Under the pieces are notes generated by a model. The model did no database searches, was not told the DNA's origin, and was given only the letters and a program-made list of their open reading frames with translations. Positions 34,639 to 42,992 of a stretch of DNA of 62,415 nucleotides are shown here, piece by piece. The number at the start of each line of letters is the position of its first letter. Within the stretch, counting starts at the first letter, position 1. The stretch is from Oscillospiraceae bacterium (lineage in GTDB: Bacteria; Bacillota; Clostridia; Oscillospirales; Oscillospiraceae): the NCBI GenBank assembly GCA_016292255.1, contig JAEEZZ010000148.1, positions 1 to 62,415 on the forward strand. Reading direction: 5' to 3'. The translations under genes and the position numbers were made by a program.

Positions 34639-35331
34639 ATGCACGAGCTGTTGACGAATAAGTCCGTCCTGTTTCTGGACGTCGGCAATACGATCGATTA
34701 CCCGGCTTCCGGGGACTGGATGTTTACGAACCTGTTCTTTGACCTCGCCGGAGAACGGCTGAAGGAATGCGCCGCGGAGCAGATCCGCAGGGCATGGATG
34801 ACGGGGGTGGAATACCTGCTAAAGAACCATGCGGTCCGCGATGAGGAAGAAGAAGCTGGGCAGTTTTATCAATACTACCGGATCGTCTCCGAAGCACTGG
34901 GGCTGAGGTTGACGGAGGACGAGATCAAAAGGCTCGCCGAGGACAGAACCTACAATATGGACAACTACGTCCTTTATCCCGGCGCGAAAGAGGCTATCGA
35001 AGCCCTCAGCAAAACCTATCGCCTCGGGATCATCTCGGATACCTGGCCCAGCATCGAAAACCAGCTGCGTACCCTGGGCGTGCGGCAGTACTTTTCCTTT
35101 GCCACTTACAGCTTCGCGCTGGGCGTTTTCAAGCCGGACCCGCGGATGTACCTGGACGCGCTGCGGAAATGCGGCTGCGACGCCCGGGAAACCGCTTTTG
35201 TTGACGACAGCCCGCAAAACCTGGAGGGCGCGGCGAAGCTCGGCATCACGCCGATCCTGATCGCCGCGAACCCGGCCTCGGATGTGGAGACGCCGTATCG
35301 AAAGATCCACGCGCTTTCCGAGCTGCCTTAA
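34639..35331 (+). CDS. HAD-superfamily hydrolase
   Basis: The 230-residue protein has a helical cap, motif II IISDT near residue 133, a Lys in FKPDPRMY near 160 and motif IV FVDDSPQNLEGA. Motif I reads LDVGNT instead of DxDxT, so the nucleophile Asp is present but the second Asp, the usual general acid, is Gly. It could act on a substrate that supplies its own proton or have reduced phosphatase activity. It follows the GyrI-like gene by eight bases. Confidence 0.85.
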   Translation: MHELLTNKSVLFLDVGNTIDYPASGDWMFTNLFFDLAGERLKECAAEQIRRAWMTGVEYLLKNHAVRDEEEEAGQFYQYYRIVSEALGLRLTEDEIKRLAEDRTYNMDNYVLYPGAKEAIEALSKTYRLGIISDTWPSIENQLRTLGVRQYFSFATYSFALGVFKPDPRMYLDALRKCGCDARETAFVDDSPQNLEGAAKLGITPILIAANPASDVETPYRKIHALSELP

Positions 35332-35370
35332 GGCGGCACACCTGCTCGGGAAGAACGAAAGGAGCACACG

Positions 35371-36432
35371 ATGAATCAGGAATGGGCAGACAAGAACAAA
35401 AAGATGCAGGCCCTGCTCGGGAAGGAAGCGAGCTTCCGGGAGGGGATCGAGGTCCTGATTGAGCTTCGGAACGATTTGTTCGGGCTGATCGCATCCATCG
35501 CGGAAAATTATCCGCCGGAGGCCTTTTCGGCGATGCCCTTTGCCGGCGCCAAGGGCTATCAGAGCAAGACCCTGGCCTATTCCATGTGGCACATCTTCCG
35601 AATAGAGGACGTTGTGGCCCACACGCTGATCAGGCAGGACGCCCAGATCCTCTTTGCGGGCGGTTGGCAGGAACGGATCAAGAGCCCGCTCATTACCACC
35701 GGCAACGAGCTGCAGGGGGCGGAGATCGCCGCGTTTTCGGAGCAGATGGACGTAAAAGCGCTGTGTGAATACTGCAAAGCCGTCATGGAATCGACGAACG
35801 GGCTGCTACGGGAGCTGGAATACAAAGACCTGAAACGCCGGTTTTCAGAGGAGGATCGGCAGAGGCTGATCGACAGCCGCTGCGTCAGCACCGACGAAAA
35901 CGCGTTCTGGCTCATCGACTACTGGTGCGGGAAGAACCTCCTGGGCCTGCTGAAAATGCCCTTCAGTCGCCACTGGATCATGCACGTCGAGGCCATGTGC
36001 CGGATCAAAAACAAGCTGTGCCAAAGGGCCCGCAAGGGCGTGGACCCCATTGCCTACTGCGGCCTGTCCTGCGATCACTGCTTTTTGACGGAATGGTGCG
36101 GCTCCTGCCGGACGGCCTACAACGCCTGCTCCTACGCGACCTGCTCTCCCAACGGGATCTGCCCGACGGCTGCCTGCTGCAAAGAGAAGGGGATCGACGG
36201 CTGCTGGGCCTGTGACGGACTACGCGACTGCCGGACCGGCTTCTATGCCAGCGCGGAGGACACCAACGCCATCAAGGCTCTGGCCATGTTCATCGGAAAA
36301 TACGGAAAACAGGAGCTGCTCACCGTCCTGGACCGGCTGCACCAAACCCGCGAGTTTCAAGTCATTCAGGAGATCATCGGTCTCGACCCGGAGAAAGGAC
36401 TGCAGATCCTGGAAGAGAATCGGCTGCAATAA
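35371..36432 (+). CDS. DinB-like/DUF3795 fusion protein
   Basis: The 353-residue protein has two parts. Residues 1-220 form a helical region with spaced His residues (YSMWHIFRIEDVVAH; SRHWIMHVEAM) that resembles a DinB-like four-helix bundle. Residues about 222-300 are cysteine-rich (YCGLSCDHCFLTEWCGSC followed by ACSYATC and CCKEKG), like DUF3795, and probably bind zinc or an Fe-S cluster. The fusion occurs in Clostridia; the function is unknown. Confidence 0.75.
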   Translation: MNQEWADKNKKMQALLGKEASFREGIEVLIELRNDLFGLIASIAENYPPEAFSAMPFAGAKGYQSKTLAYSMWHIFRIEDVVAHTLIRQDAQILFAGGWQERIKSPLITTGNELQGAEIAAFSEQMDVKALCEYCKAVMESTNGLLRELEYKDLKRRFSEEDRQRLIDSRCVSTDENAFWLIDYWCGKNLLGLLKMPFSRHWIMHVEAMCRIKNKLCQRARKGVDPIAYCGLSCDHCFLTEWCGSCRTAYNACSYATCSPNGICPTAACCKEKGIDGCWACDGLRDCRTGFYASAEDTNAIKALAMFIGKYGKQELLTVLDRLHQTREFQVIQEIIGLDPEKGLQILEENRLQ

Positions 36433-36614
36433 AATGGATCTCCTCTGCCGGAATGGCGCGGCGGCACGATCCGCGCCGTCATTGCGCCGCAGAAATGCCG
36501 GAACTGCTGTGAGGGACGATTGCAAGGCGATAATGGGAGCAACATTCATCCGCTCTATACCATGCGCGTATCGGGAGCGGGAGAACCCGAAAAACCCTGC
36601 TTGACGAGGGAATT

Positions 36615-37040
36615 ATGGATATCAGAAAAATCAAATCAAGCAGAGCGATCGAGGCCTTTATCGAAGCGGAACAGGAAAAATATGAAGCCGAAAATGGGGT
36701 CTCGTGCAATTACACGCCGTTTTGCTTTGCGGCGACGATCGGCGATGAAATCGTTGGAGTTGTTTCCGGCGCAACATTTTTCTCAGAGATCTATATGGAC
36801 GAATTGGTTGTGAAAGAGGCTTACAGAAGGAAAGGAATAGGAACGCAGATGATCAAGGCGGTCGAAGCGTTCTATCACGGCAGGGGCTTTCACAACATAA
36901 ACTGCTGCACCAATGGATTTCAGGCGTCTGCCTTCTACGAAAAATGCGGATTTGAACTGGAATTTGTAAGAGAAGATAAATCGGATCCGAAGCTGAATAA
37001 GTACTTTTACATCAAATATCTTGATTATGACGATGGATGA
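36615..37040 (+). CDS. GNAT-family N-acetyltransferase
   Basis: The 141-residue single-domain acetyltransferase has the acetyl-CoA loop VVKEAYRRKGIGTQMIKAV near residue 67 and the C-terminal FQASAFYEKCGFE. GAGGG precedes ATG 36615. The stop overlaps the next gene. Confidence 0.86.
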   Translation: MDIRKIKSSRAIEAFIEAEQEKYEAENGVSCNYTPFCFAATIGDEIVGVVSGATFFSEIYMDELVVKEAYRRKGIGTQMIKAVEAFYHGRGFHNINCCTNGFQASAFYEKCGFELEFVREDKSDPKLNKYFYIKYLDYDDG

Positions 37041-37401
37041 ACTGTTTTTCTTTGACGGGAAACCGGAGGAGCGGGCGCTGTATGAGGCGCTGCTGGACCG
37101 GATCGCGGCGCTCGGGGCCTTTTCGGCGGTTGTCCATAAGACCCAGATCTCCCTGAAAAACCGCCGGGTCTTCGCCTGCGTGTCCATGCTGCGGGTGCTG
37201 CCGAAAATGCAACTGCCGCCCCATTTTCTCGTATTGACGCTGGGCCTGTCGTACCCGCTGGGATCCCCGCAGATCGCCGCGAAAACCGAAGCCCAACCAA
37301 ATCGCTGGACGCACCATATCGTCCTCGGCGGCCCGGACGACCTCGACGACGAGCAGCTGGACTGGCTCCGGCAGGCGTATGAATTCGGAAACAGGATCTG
37401 A
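37027..37401 (+). CDS. DUF5655-type protein
   Basis: The protein has about 124 residues; ATG 37027 or 37033 are both possible and both overlap the preceding gene. Family features are FSAVVHKTQISLKNRRVFACVS and the C-terminal WTHHIVLGGPDDLDDE. DUF5655 proteins are small, soluble and uncharacterised. Confidence 0.78.
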   Translation: MTMDELFFFDGKPEERALYEALLDRIAALGAFSAVVHKTQISLKNRRVFACVSMLRVLPKMQLPPHFLVLTLGLSYPLGSPQIAAKTEAQPNRWTHHIVLGGPDDLDDEQLDWLRQAYEFGNRI

Positions 37402-37428
37402 ATGGATCTAATGTGAGGGTGTCGACAG

Positions 37429-37965
37429 ATGACAAACATTGTGCTGAAAGCGCGGACTCCAGAGGACCGGGAGCAATTCATCCTGGACAACCAGGAGGCC
37501 TTCAACTATGGCGCATTGGAGGAATTCGGCCGCCGGGACGACCACTTTGAGGAAGAGGGTGAGATCATCTCCCGGGAGACCATCGAGCGCTCCATCGACG
37601 GCGGCGAGGCCTGGCGCATCTGGCTGGACGGGAAAAAGGTCGGTGGCGTGGTGCTCCGCGTCGAGGGCGACCGGGGCGATCTGGACCTGCTCTTCGTCTC
37701 TCCGAAGGCCCACAGCAAGGGCATCGGTTACGCCGCCTGGTGTGAAGTGGAAAAGCTGCACCCGGAGGTGCGGGTATGGGAGACAGTCACACCCTATTTT
37801 GAGAAACGCAACATCCACTTCTACGTCAACCGCTGCGGCTTCCACATCGTGGAGTTCTATAACAGCCACCACCCCGATCCCAACGACCCCGAGGCGGCGG
37901 AGCAGATGGACGAGCAGTTCCCGGACGGCATGTTCCGGTTTGAGAAAAGAATACAGGATGGCTGA
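37429..37965 (+). CDS. GNAT-family N-acetyltransferase
   Basis: The 178-residue protein has the acetyl-CoA loop FVSPKAHSKGIGYAAWCEV near residue 90 and the C-terminal FYVNRCGFHIVEF. GAGGGTG precedes ATG 37429. It is the second GNAT in this run and its substrate is unknown. Confidence 0.85.
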   Translation: MTNIVLKARTPEDREQFILDNQEAFNYGALEEFGRRDDHFEEEGEIISRETIERSIDGGEAWRIWLDGKKVGGVVLRVEGDRGDLDLLFVSPKAHSKGIGYAAWCEVEKLHPEVRVWETVTPYFEKRNIHFYVNRCGFHIVEFYNSHHPDPNDPEAAEQMDEQFPDGMFRFEKRIQDG

Positions 37966-38001
37966 CGGAGATCGGACTTTATGAAATAGGAGGACAACAC
38001 C

Positions 38002-38520
38002 ATGAAAACTCTGATCGCTTTCTTTTCCCGGGCAGACGAAAACTACTTCGGCGGCGCACTGCGGTATATTGAGGTGGGAAATACAGAGATCGTTTGCAAT
38101 CTAATAAATGAAATGATCCCCGCTGATATTTTCAGGATCGAAATGAAGGAACCCTATTCCCCGGACTACATGATCTGCATCGAAGAGGCAAAAAAGCATC
38201 TGCGGGAGAAGGCTCGGCCCGAGCTGGTCCGTTACCCGGACAGCCTCGACGCCTACGACACCATCATCCTGGCCTATCCCAATTACTGGGGTACGATCCC
38301 CATGGCCGTAGCGACCTTCCTGGAACGGTATGATTTCACCGGCAAGACGATCCTCCCTCTCTGCACCAACGAGGGCAGCGGAATGGGCGGCAGCGAGAAA
38401 ACGATCCGGCAGTGCGCGCCGGGAGCAACCGTCAGGAAGGGCCTTCCCATCACCGGAAGCTATGCGGCCAATTCCGGAGAGAGCGTCCGCAGCTGGCTCG
38501 ATGCGAACGGTCTGCTGTAA
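38002..38520 (+). CDS. Flavodoxin
   Basis: The 172-residue FMN-binding protein starts MKTLIAFFSRADENYFGG, where the usual phosphate-loop Ser-Arg-x-x-Asn is present, and has LAYPNYWGTIPMAV near residue 91 and CTNEGSGMGGSE near 125. It is of the longer flavodoxin-4 type common in Clostridia. A reduction partner is not evident. AGGAGG precedes the start. Confidence 0.87.
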   Translation: MKTLIAFFSRADENYFGGALRYIEVGNTEIVCNLINEMIPADIFRIEMKEPYSPDYMICIEEAKKHLREKARPELVRYPDSLDAYDTIILAYPNYWGTIPMAVATFLERYDFTGKTILPLCTNEGSGMGGSEKTIRQCAPGATVRKGLPITGSYAANSGESVRSWLDANGLL

Positions 38521-38608
38521 GGAGCATATAACGCTTGCTGAGGAAACGGATAAGGTGAAAACCACATCACACAGAAATCCATGGAACCTGAAGAAGGAGA
38601 GAAACGGA

Positions 38609-39022
38609 ATGCCTGAACGACCCATCGTAAAGGACCCCATTTTTCTGGCCCGGAAGTCCAGACCGGCGACAGCGGAGGATCTGCCCATTGCCCGGGATCT
38701 GCTGGACACCCTGGCCGCGCATCGCGACGGCTGTGTCGGCATGGCCGCCAATATGATCGGGGAAGCGGTGAGGATCATCGTTTTCGACAACGAGGGCACC
38801 GACGCCGTGATGTTCAACCCGGAGATCGTGAAGGCCTCAGAACCCTACGAGACCGAAGAGGGCTGCCTCTCCTTGATCGGCGTGCGCAAGACCAAGCGCT
38901 TCCGCAAAATCAAAGTCCGGTATCAAAACGAGCAGATGCAGCTCCGGCTGAAAACCTTCACCGGCTGGACCGCCCAGATCATCCAGCATGAGATCGACCA
39001 CAGCAACGGAATCCTGATCTGA
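38609..39022 (+). CDS. Peptide deformylase-like protein
   Basis: The 137-residue protein has motif II EEGCLS near residue 88 and motif III QHEIDHSNG near 125, the Cys and two His that bind the metal plus the catalytic Glu. Motif I reads GCVGMAANMIG, so the usual Gln is Asn. The protein is shorter than the main deformylase (about 150-190 residues) and is probably an accessory copy. ATG 38609 follows AAGGAGA; the frame extends far upstream without support. Confidence 0.85.
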   Translation: MPERPIVKDPIFLARKSRPATAEDLPIARDLLDTLAAHRDGCVGMAANMIGEAVRIIVFDNEGTDAVMFNPEIVKASEPYETEEGCLSLIGVRKTKRFRKIKVRYQNEQMQLRLKTFTGWTAQIIQHEIDHSNGILI

Positions 39023-39051
39023 AAAAGTTTGTGGTTTCCGATTCTTTGGTC

Positions 39052-39080
39052 TGGACTTTTGGGAAAAAGTGTAGTATGTG
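39052..39080 (+). promoter_or_regulatory. Conserved promoter of A/B module, copy 1
   Basis: TGGACT, a 17-base spacer and TATGTG, followed by TTGTGTCG. The same arrangement precedes the relic (42682-42710, TGGACT and TGTTTG) and copy 2 (46331-46359, TGGACT and TATGTG), with identical 17-base spacing. Confidence 0.6.
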
Positions 39081-39117
39081 TTGTGTCGGAAACCTACAGA
39101 AAGAGGAGGCACGACAC

Positions 39118-39438
39118 ATGGCAAGAATATCCATCAGCGACCTGTACCTGGGCGAGGGCCCGGGCGAGAAGTACGGCGGGATCCTGAACACCGTCATGCA
39201 GGAGTTTTTCACCAGCGGCGTCCCTGAGGGATGCGACGAGAGAACGTGGATCGAGCTGCTGACCGTAAAGCAGACCTTTCTCACGGCAATGCAAATGGCA
39301 GAACTAGGCGACGAGGTATCGGAATTGACCGATGCTGCGTCGCCTTGTTGTATCAGCGAGACCGAAGAGCGTACCTGTAGCGGCGCACAGTGTGCGCCAC
39401 GCGCTCCTCTCGCAGGACGGGAGGAGGTGAGAAAATGA
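39118..39438 (+). CDS. Module gene A, copy 1 (unknown function)
   Basis: The 106-residue protein begins MARISISDLYLGEGPGEKYG, then helical WIELLTVKQTFLTAMQMAELG. From about residue 80 the frame runs through a REP palindrome (39382-39398), so the C-terminus (CSGAQCAPRAPL) is REP-encoded. AGAGGAGG precedes the ATG, and its stop overlaps gene B by ATGA. Copy 2 is at 46384-46740 and a relic is at 42735-42809. No motif is recognised. Confidence 0.65.
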   Translation: MARISISDLYLGEGPGEKYGGILNTVMQEFFTSGVPEGCDERTWIELLTVKQTFLTAMQMAELGDEVSELTDAASPCCISETEERTCSGAQCAPRAPLAGREEVRK

Positions 39439-39725
39439 GCATGCTGGAAGAGATCTGGACCTGCGGTCTGACCTATAAGGATCGGCCCGTAAAGTCGGGC
39501 TCTTCCTTGGAGCGGACGCTCTGCCTGTACGCGAAGAACCAGGACAAGCTGAAAGCGATGCTGAACGCAGAGGAGACGGAGCAGTACCAAAAAACGATGG
39601 ATGCCTTCAACGACGTCGTCAGCGTGACGGAAGAGGAAGCTTTCGAGTTAGGCTTCACGCTGGCCGCCAGGCTGATGATCGACGTGATGCGCTCGGCGGA
39701 GATTCCGTCCATCGACGATGACTGA
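39435..39725 (+). CDS. Module gene B, copy 1 (DUF6809-like)
   Basis: The 96-residue helical protein starts MSMLEEIWTCGLTYKDRPV and ends FELGFTLAARLMIDVM then a short acidic tail (PSIDDD). The layout matches DUF6809-type proteins of Clostridia: SxLEELxxG at the start and FxxGFxLxxRLMxDV at the end. GGGAGGAGGTG lies before the ATG. The function is unknown; the acidic tail is conserved in copy 2. Confidence 0.75.
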   Translation: MSMLEEIWTCGLTYKDRPVKSGSSLERTLCLYAKNQDKLKAMLNAEETEQYQKTMDAFNDVVSVTEEEAFELGFTLAARLMIDVMRSAEIPSIDDD

Positions 39726-39759
39726 CGGTCAAAAACGAAGACACTGTAAACAAAGACTG

Positions 39760-39790
39760 CCGCCTCCGTCCGATTCCCGGACGGAGGCGG
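39760..39790 (+). terminator. Terminator after module copy 1
   Basis: A 12-bp stem CCGCCTCCGTCC / GGACGGAGGCGG with a seven-base loop, followed by TCAATTCATT. It may also end the converging transporter transcript. Confidence 0.8.
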
Positions 39791-39858
39791 TCAATTCATT
39801 CAGCTTATTCCAAATGAAATGAATGGCTGATGCGCTATGATGAAGGATGCGTGTCTGA

Positions 39859-41109
39859 TCAGAACAGATTCGCCAGGCTGCCGAGGGAGGTCGCACCGAC
39901 CCAGGCGGCGGCCAGAACCACCAGGACGCCGAGTATCAGGAGCCAGGTTGGATGGCGGTAGTCCGTTCCCATGATCTGCTTATTCTGCGAGGCAACCAGA
40001 CAGACGCCCAGGGTCAGGGGCAGGATCAGACCGTTCACGGCGCTGGCCAGCACCAGCAGCTTCGCCGCGCCGCCCAGAACCGTCATGACCGTCGTGGAGA
40101 CCGCGATGAAGCCGATGATCCACAGATTCTCGTGCTTCTCGATGGAAGGGTGGAAGGTCTTCAGGAAGGTAACCGAGGTGTAGGCAGCACCGATCACCGA
40201 GGTGATCGACGCAGCAAGGATCACCAGGCCAGCAAATCGGTAAGCCAGATCTCCGGCCCCGATCTTGAAGGCGTAAGCGGCGGGATTGCTGATGCCGCTG
40301 TAGGCTGTCGCTCCTTCAAAAGCTTCGTTCTTAGACGGATCTGTCAGATCGATGCCCGCGAACCGGGTCACAACGCCCAGGATTGCCAGGAACAGAAGGA
40401 CACGGAAGATCGCGGCGATCAGGATCCCCGTGACGGCGCTCCGGTCTACGAGCTTCCGGTTTTCTTTCCCGGTCAGTCCGGCGTCGATCAATCGATGGGC
40501 TCCGGCGAAGGTGATATAGCCCCCGACGGTGCCGCCCAGAAGGGTCAGGATCGCCGGGAAGAGCTCGCCCGGCTCCGCGGAGGGGAGGAAGGTGTTTTTG
40601 ACTGCCTCTCCCACCGGCGGCTTCGTCAGAAATACCAGCACAAGGATTACCAGGATCATCCCCGCGCCGAGATATTTGACGACCTGATCCACGATGGACT
40701 TGGCCCGCTTGGAGAGGAAGATCACGATCGCCAGAAGTCCGGTGATCAGACAGCCAACGGTATCGGGGAGGCCGAAGAGCGCATTGAAACCCAGTGCGCC
40801 GCCGCCCACGTTGCCGATATTGAAGGCCAGACCTCCCAGCGCGATCATACCGGCCAGGAAGAAGCCCAGGCCCTTGACCAGACTGTTGGCGGCGTCCTGC
40901 CCGCGCAGGCCGGAATAACACAGCACCCGCCAGATGTTCACCTGGGCAATGGCGGACATGAGCAGGGAGATCAGAATGACAAAGCCGAAGCTGGCCCCGA
41001 GGGAGCATGTGAACACGGCCGTCTGGGTCAAAAAGCCCGGCCCGATGGCCGAGGTCGCCATCAGAAAGGCTGCGCCGATCAGCGCGCCGCGCGTTGTTTT
41101 CTTATCCAT
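39859..41109 (-). CDS. NRAMP-fold transporter lacking the DPGN motif (YcsG-like)
   Basis: The 416-residue protein has eleven predicted membrane helices. The helix-1 metal motif DPGN of true NRAMP transporters is replaced by IGPGFLTQT, and the helix-6 MPH motif by FAGAHR, so divalent-metal transport is unlikely. Homologues (YcsG in Bacillus) sit near 5-oxoproline genes. Here the gene overlaps by eight bases a pyroglutamyl-peptidase, which releases 5-oxoproline, so uptake or export of that compound or a related one is a plausible inference. Confidence 0.82.
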   Translation of the reverse strand: MDKKTTRGALIGAAFLMATSAIGPGFLTQTAVFTCSLGASFGFVILISLLMSAIAQVNIWRVLCYSGLRGQDAANSLVKGLGFFLAGMIALGGLAFNIGNVGGGALGFNALFGLPDTVGCLITGLLAIVIFLSKRAKSIVDQVVKYLGAGMILVILVLVFLTKPPVGEAVKNTFLPSAEPGELFPAILTLLGGTVGGYITFAGAHRLIDAGLTGKENRKLVDRSAVTGILIAAIFRVLLFLAILGVVTRFAGIDLTDPSKNEAFEGATAYSGISNPAAYAFKIGAGDLAYRFAGLVILAASITSVIGAAYTSVTFLKTFHPSIEKHENLWIIGFIAVSTTVMTVLGGAAKLLVLASAVNGLILPLTLGVCLVASQNKQIMGTDYRHPTWLLILGVLVVLAAAWVGATSLGSLANLF

Positions 41110-41734
41110 GCGTTTTTCCTGATACTTCGGGCTGCGGTTCCGCTTCTACGGGGATCCGCTCAATAGCCAGGACTAAGGCGCGGGCGGCAACGGAAGGTTC
41201 CATGGAGGGCGTACCGCGGAAGGCCGGAACGTGGATAAAGGCTGCGCGGACGCCGGTCCCCCGGAAATGATGGAGCACGCGGTAATACAGGTCGTTGCAG
41301 ACGTAGAGCCCGGCGCTGTAGGAAAGCGCCGCGGGGATGCCTTCTGCGCGGATCGCCTCGGTCATGGCCCGCAAGGGAAGGGTGGAGAAATAGGCCTCCC
41401 TGGCCCCGGGGACTACCGGAACGTCCTGGGGAGACCGGCCTGCGTTGTCGGGGATTGGGGCGTGCTGCAGGTTGAGCGCGACAAGCTCCGGGGTGACGGC
41501 AACCCGTCCGGCAGCCTGGCCCACGCAGATCACGACCTCTGCTCCGATCTCCTCTGCCAGGGCGATCGCCCGATCTCCGGCAGTGCCGAATTCCACGGGA
41601 AGCAGCGCTTTCTGCAGACGCCACGGACCGACGGTATCCGGCAGAGCGTCCACTGCCAGCATCGAAGCGTTTTCCGCTTCCCCTCCAAAGGGCTCGAAGC
41701 AAGTGATCAAAAGCGTGCGGTGATCCTGTTCCAT
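41102..41734 (-). CDS. pcp: Pyroglutamyl-peptidase I
   Basis: The 210-residue cysteine peptidase removes N-terminal pyroglutamate. The start reads LLITCFEPFGGEAENAS; the catalytic Glu lies in TPELVALN, the Cys in SAGLYVCNDLYY near residue 143 and the His in FIHVPA near 165. ATG 41734 is chosen over TTG 41743 because AGGAG lies nine bases before it. It is first in an operon with the NRAMP-like transporter. Confidence 0.93.
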   Translation of the reverse strand: MEQDHRTLLITCFEPFGGEAENASMLAVDALPDTVGPWRLQKALLPVEFGTAGDRAIALAEEIGAEVVICVGQAAGRVAVTPELVALNLQHAPIPDNAGRSPQDVPVVPGAREAYFSTLPLRAMTEAIRAEGIPAALSYSAGLYVCNDLYYRVLHHFRGTGVRAAFIHVPAFRGTPSMEPSVAARALVLAIERIPVEAEPQPEVSGKTHG

Positions 41735-41931
41735 GTTGCTCAACTCCTGTTTTTTTGTTTGCGGTATCTGTCAATGTATTTTAAACCAGCCGCTTTCGTT
41801 TGTCAAGGACAGGGCGGCGGAAACGGTGACAGAATAAGCAGGGTTAGAGCCCGAATAGACAGAACGCGTTGACAGCCATGCCGGCGGGTAATAAGATGAA
41901 CGCAGAAATATATTTTTTACAGGAGGCTGCC

Positions 41932-42355
41932 ATGAACCGGAACGACACCTGTTATCAGAACTACGTTAAAACCTTGAAGGAAGAGCTGCGGCCAGCCATG
42001 GGCTGCACGGAACCCATCGCAATCGCCTATGCTGCAGCCAAAGCCCGGGCTGTCCTTGGCGCGGTTCCCGAACGTCTGCTGATTGAGGTCAGCGGCAACA
42101 TCATCAAAAACGTCAAGAGCGTGGTGGTCCCCCATACCGGCGGACTGCGGGGGATCCCTGCCGCCGCTGCCGCGGGTATCGTGGGCGGCGACGCGGACGC
42201 GGAGCTGGAGGTTCTGTCCAAGGTAACGCCGGAGCAGATTGCAGCTATGCCTGCCTTCCTGGAGCAGACTCCCATTGAGGTGCGCTATGCCGAGACCGGC
42301 CACATCTTCGATATCATGGTTACGGTGTATCACGGCGAGGATACGGCATGTTGTA
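41932..42355 (+). pseudogene. Truncated cysteine desulfidase / UPF0597 (YhaM-like) gene
   Basis: The N-terminal about 141 residues are intact and conserved: LKEELRPAMGCTEPIAIAYA with a cluster-type Cys, SGNIIKNVKSVVVPHTGG and GIVGGDADAELEVLS. At about 42350 the family sequence stops and the first CRISPR repeat begins, without the remaining two thirds of the protein (normally about 430 residues). AGGAGG precedes ATG 41932. The remaining part was not found elsewhere in the window. It is either a real truncation or an assembly join. Confidence 0.75.
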
Positions 42356-42631
42356 ATACGCCCCACGCACGTGGGGATGAACCGGACGCTATCAGATACG
42401 TGATGGGGGAATATGGCATACGCCCCACGCACGTGGGGATGAACCGCCGGTTGCGGCCGATCTTCACTCCGTTCTGCCATACGCCCCACGCACGTGGGGA
42501 TGAACCGCGCAAATTACAAATTCTTTGAGGAACGAGAACATACGCCCCACGCACGTGGGGATGAACCGAACGACATTCAGATCACGCTGGCCGAGATCGA
42601 CCATACGCCCCACGCACGTGGGGATGAATAG
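42356..42631 (+). CRISPR. Five-repeat CRISPR array, type I-E-like repeats
   Basis: Five 29-base repeats start at 42356, 42418, 42479, 42540 and 42603. Each begins ATACGCC, has the palindromic arms CCCCACG and CGTGGGG around CA, and ends GATGAACCG. Spacers are 33, 32, 32 and 34 bases. The last repeat ends GAATAG, the usual degeneration at the trailer end, which puts the leader on the left. There is no AT-rich leader there, only the broken gene, and no cas gene in the window. The repeats resemble type I-E. Confidence 0.92.
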
Positions 42632-42734
42632 AAGTTCAAGTTTTGCGGAATGCTCCCCAAAAAGCAGGGAAAACTTTTGCCTGGACTTTTGTGAAAAAGT
42701 GTGGTGTTTGTTGTGTCGCAAGGAGGTGCGATAC

Positions 42735-42809
42735 ATGGCACGAATATCAATCAGCAATATGATGGACGTGATGCAGACCATGGAGCTCCCGTCCATCGAC
42801 GATGTCTGA
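42735..42809 (+). pseudogene. Internally deleted relic of the A/B module
   Basis: The first seven codons of gene A (MARISIS) run in frame, after one junction codon (Asn), into the last 16 codons of gene B (MMDVMQTMELPSIDDV). The conserved promoter lies at 42682-42710, and the 3' flank TCTGACGGTCAAGAA TTAGTTTGCTGTA matches copy 2. About 600 bases have been deleted compared with copy 2. Confidence 0.8.
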
Positions 42810-42848
42810 CGGTCAAGAATTAGTTTGCTGTACTCTATAATACAAGGA

Positions 42849-42905
42849 AGACGGTAAGGTCGATTTCGGAGCAGTTTCTTGCGTCACGTTAGAAGCAGGG
42901 TGAAA
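42849..42905. repeat. Right-end repeat of the mobile module, relic copy
   Basis: AGACGGTAAGGTCGATTTCG and the following 40 bases are homologous to 48151-48209, where this sequence begins with the last codons of the replication-initiator-like gene. Here it follows the A/B relic directly, so everything from the end of B to the end of that gene is missing. Confidence 0.7.
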
Positions 42906-42992
42906 TAATGCTTGTTTTTTGGTGGGAATATGATACAATAAGGTTGGATTGAGCAAAGCGACACAGCGCAGCTTGGACATGCCGGAGGAAAG

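Noticed and set aside
42356-42528. C-terminal extension of the cysteine desulfidase frame
   Set aside because: It encodes only CRISPR repeats and spacers (Pro-His-Ala-Arg-Gly-Asp-Glu-Pro); it is not part of the protein family.
42330-42796. Short minus-strand frames with repeated Pro-Arg-Ala-Trp-Gly or Pro-Thr-Cys-Val-Gly-Arg
   Set aside because: They are translations of the CRISPR repeats, a familiar annotation artefact.
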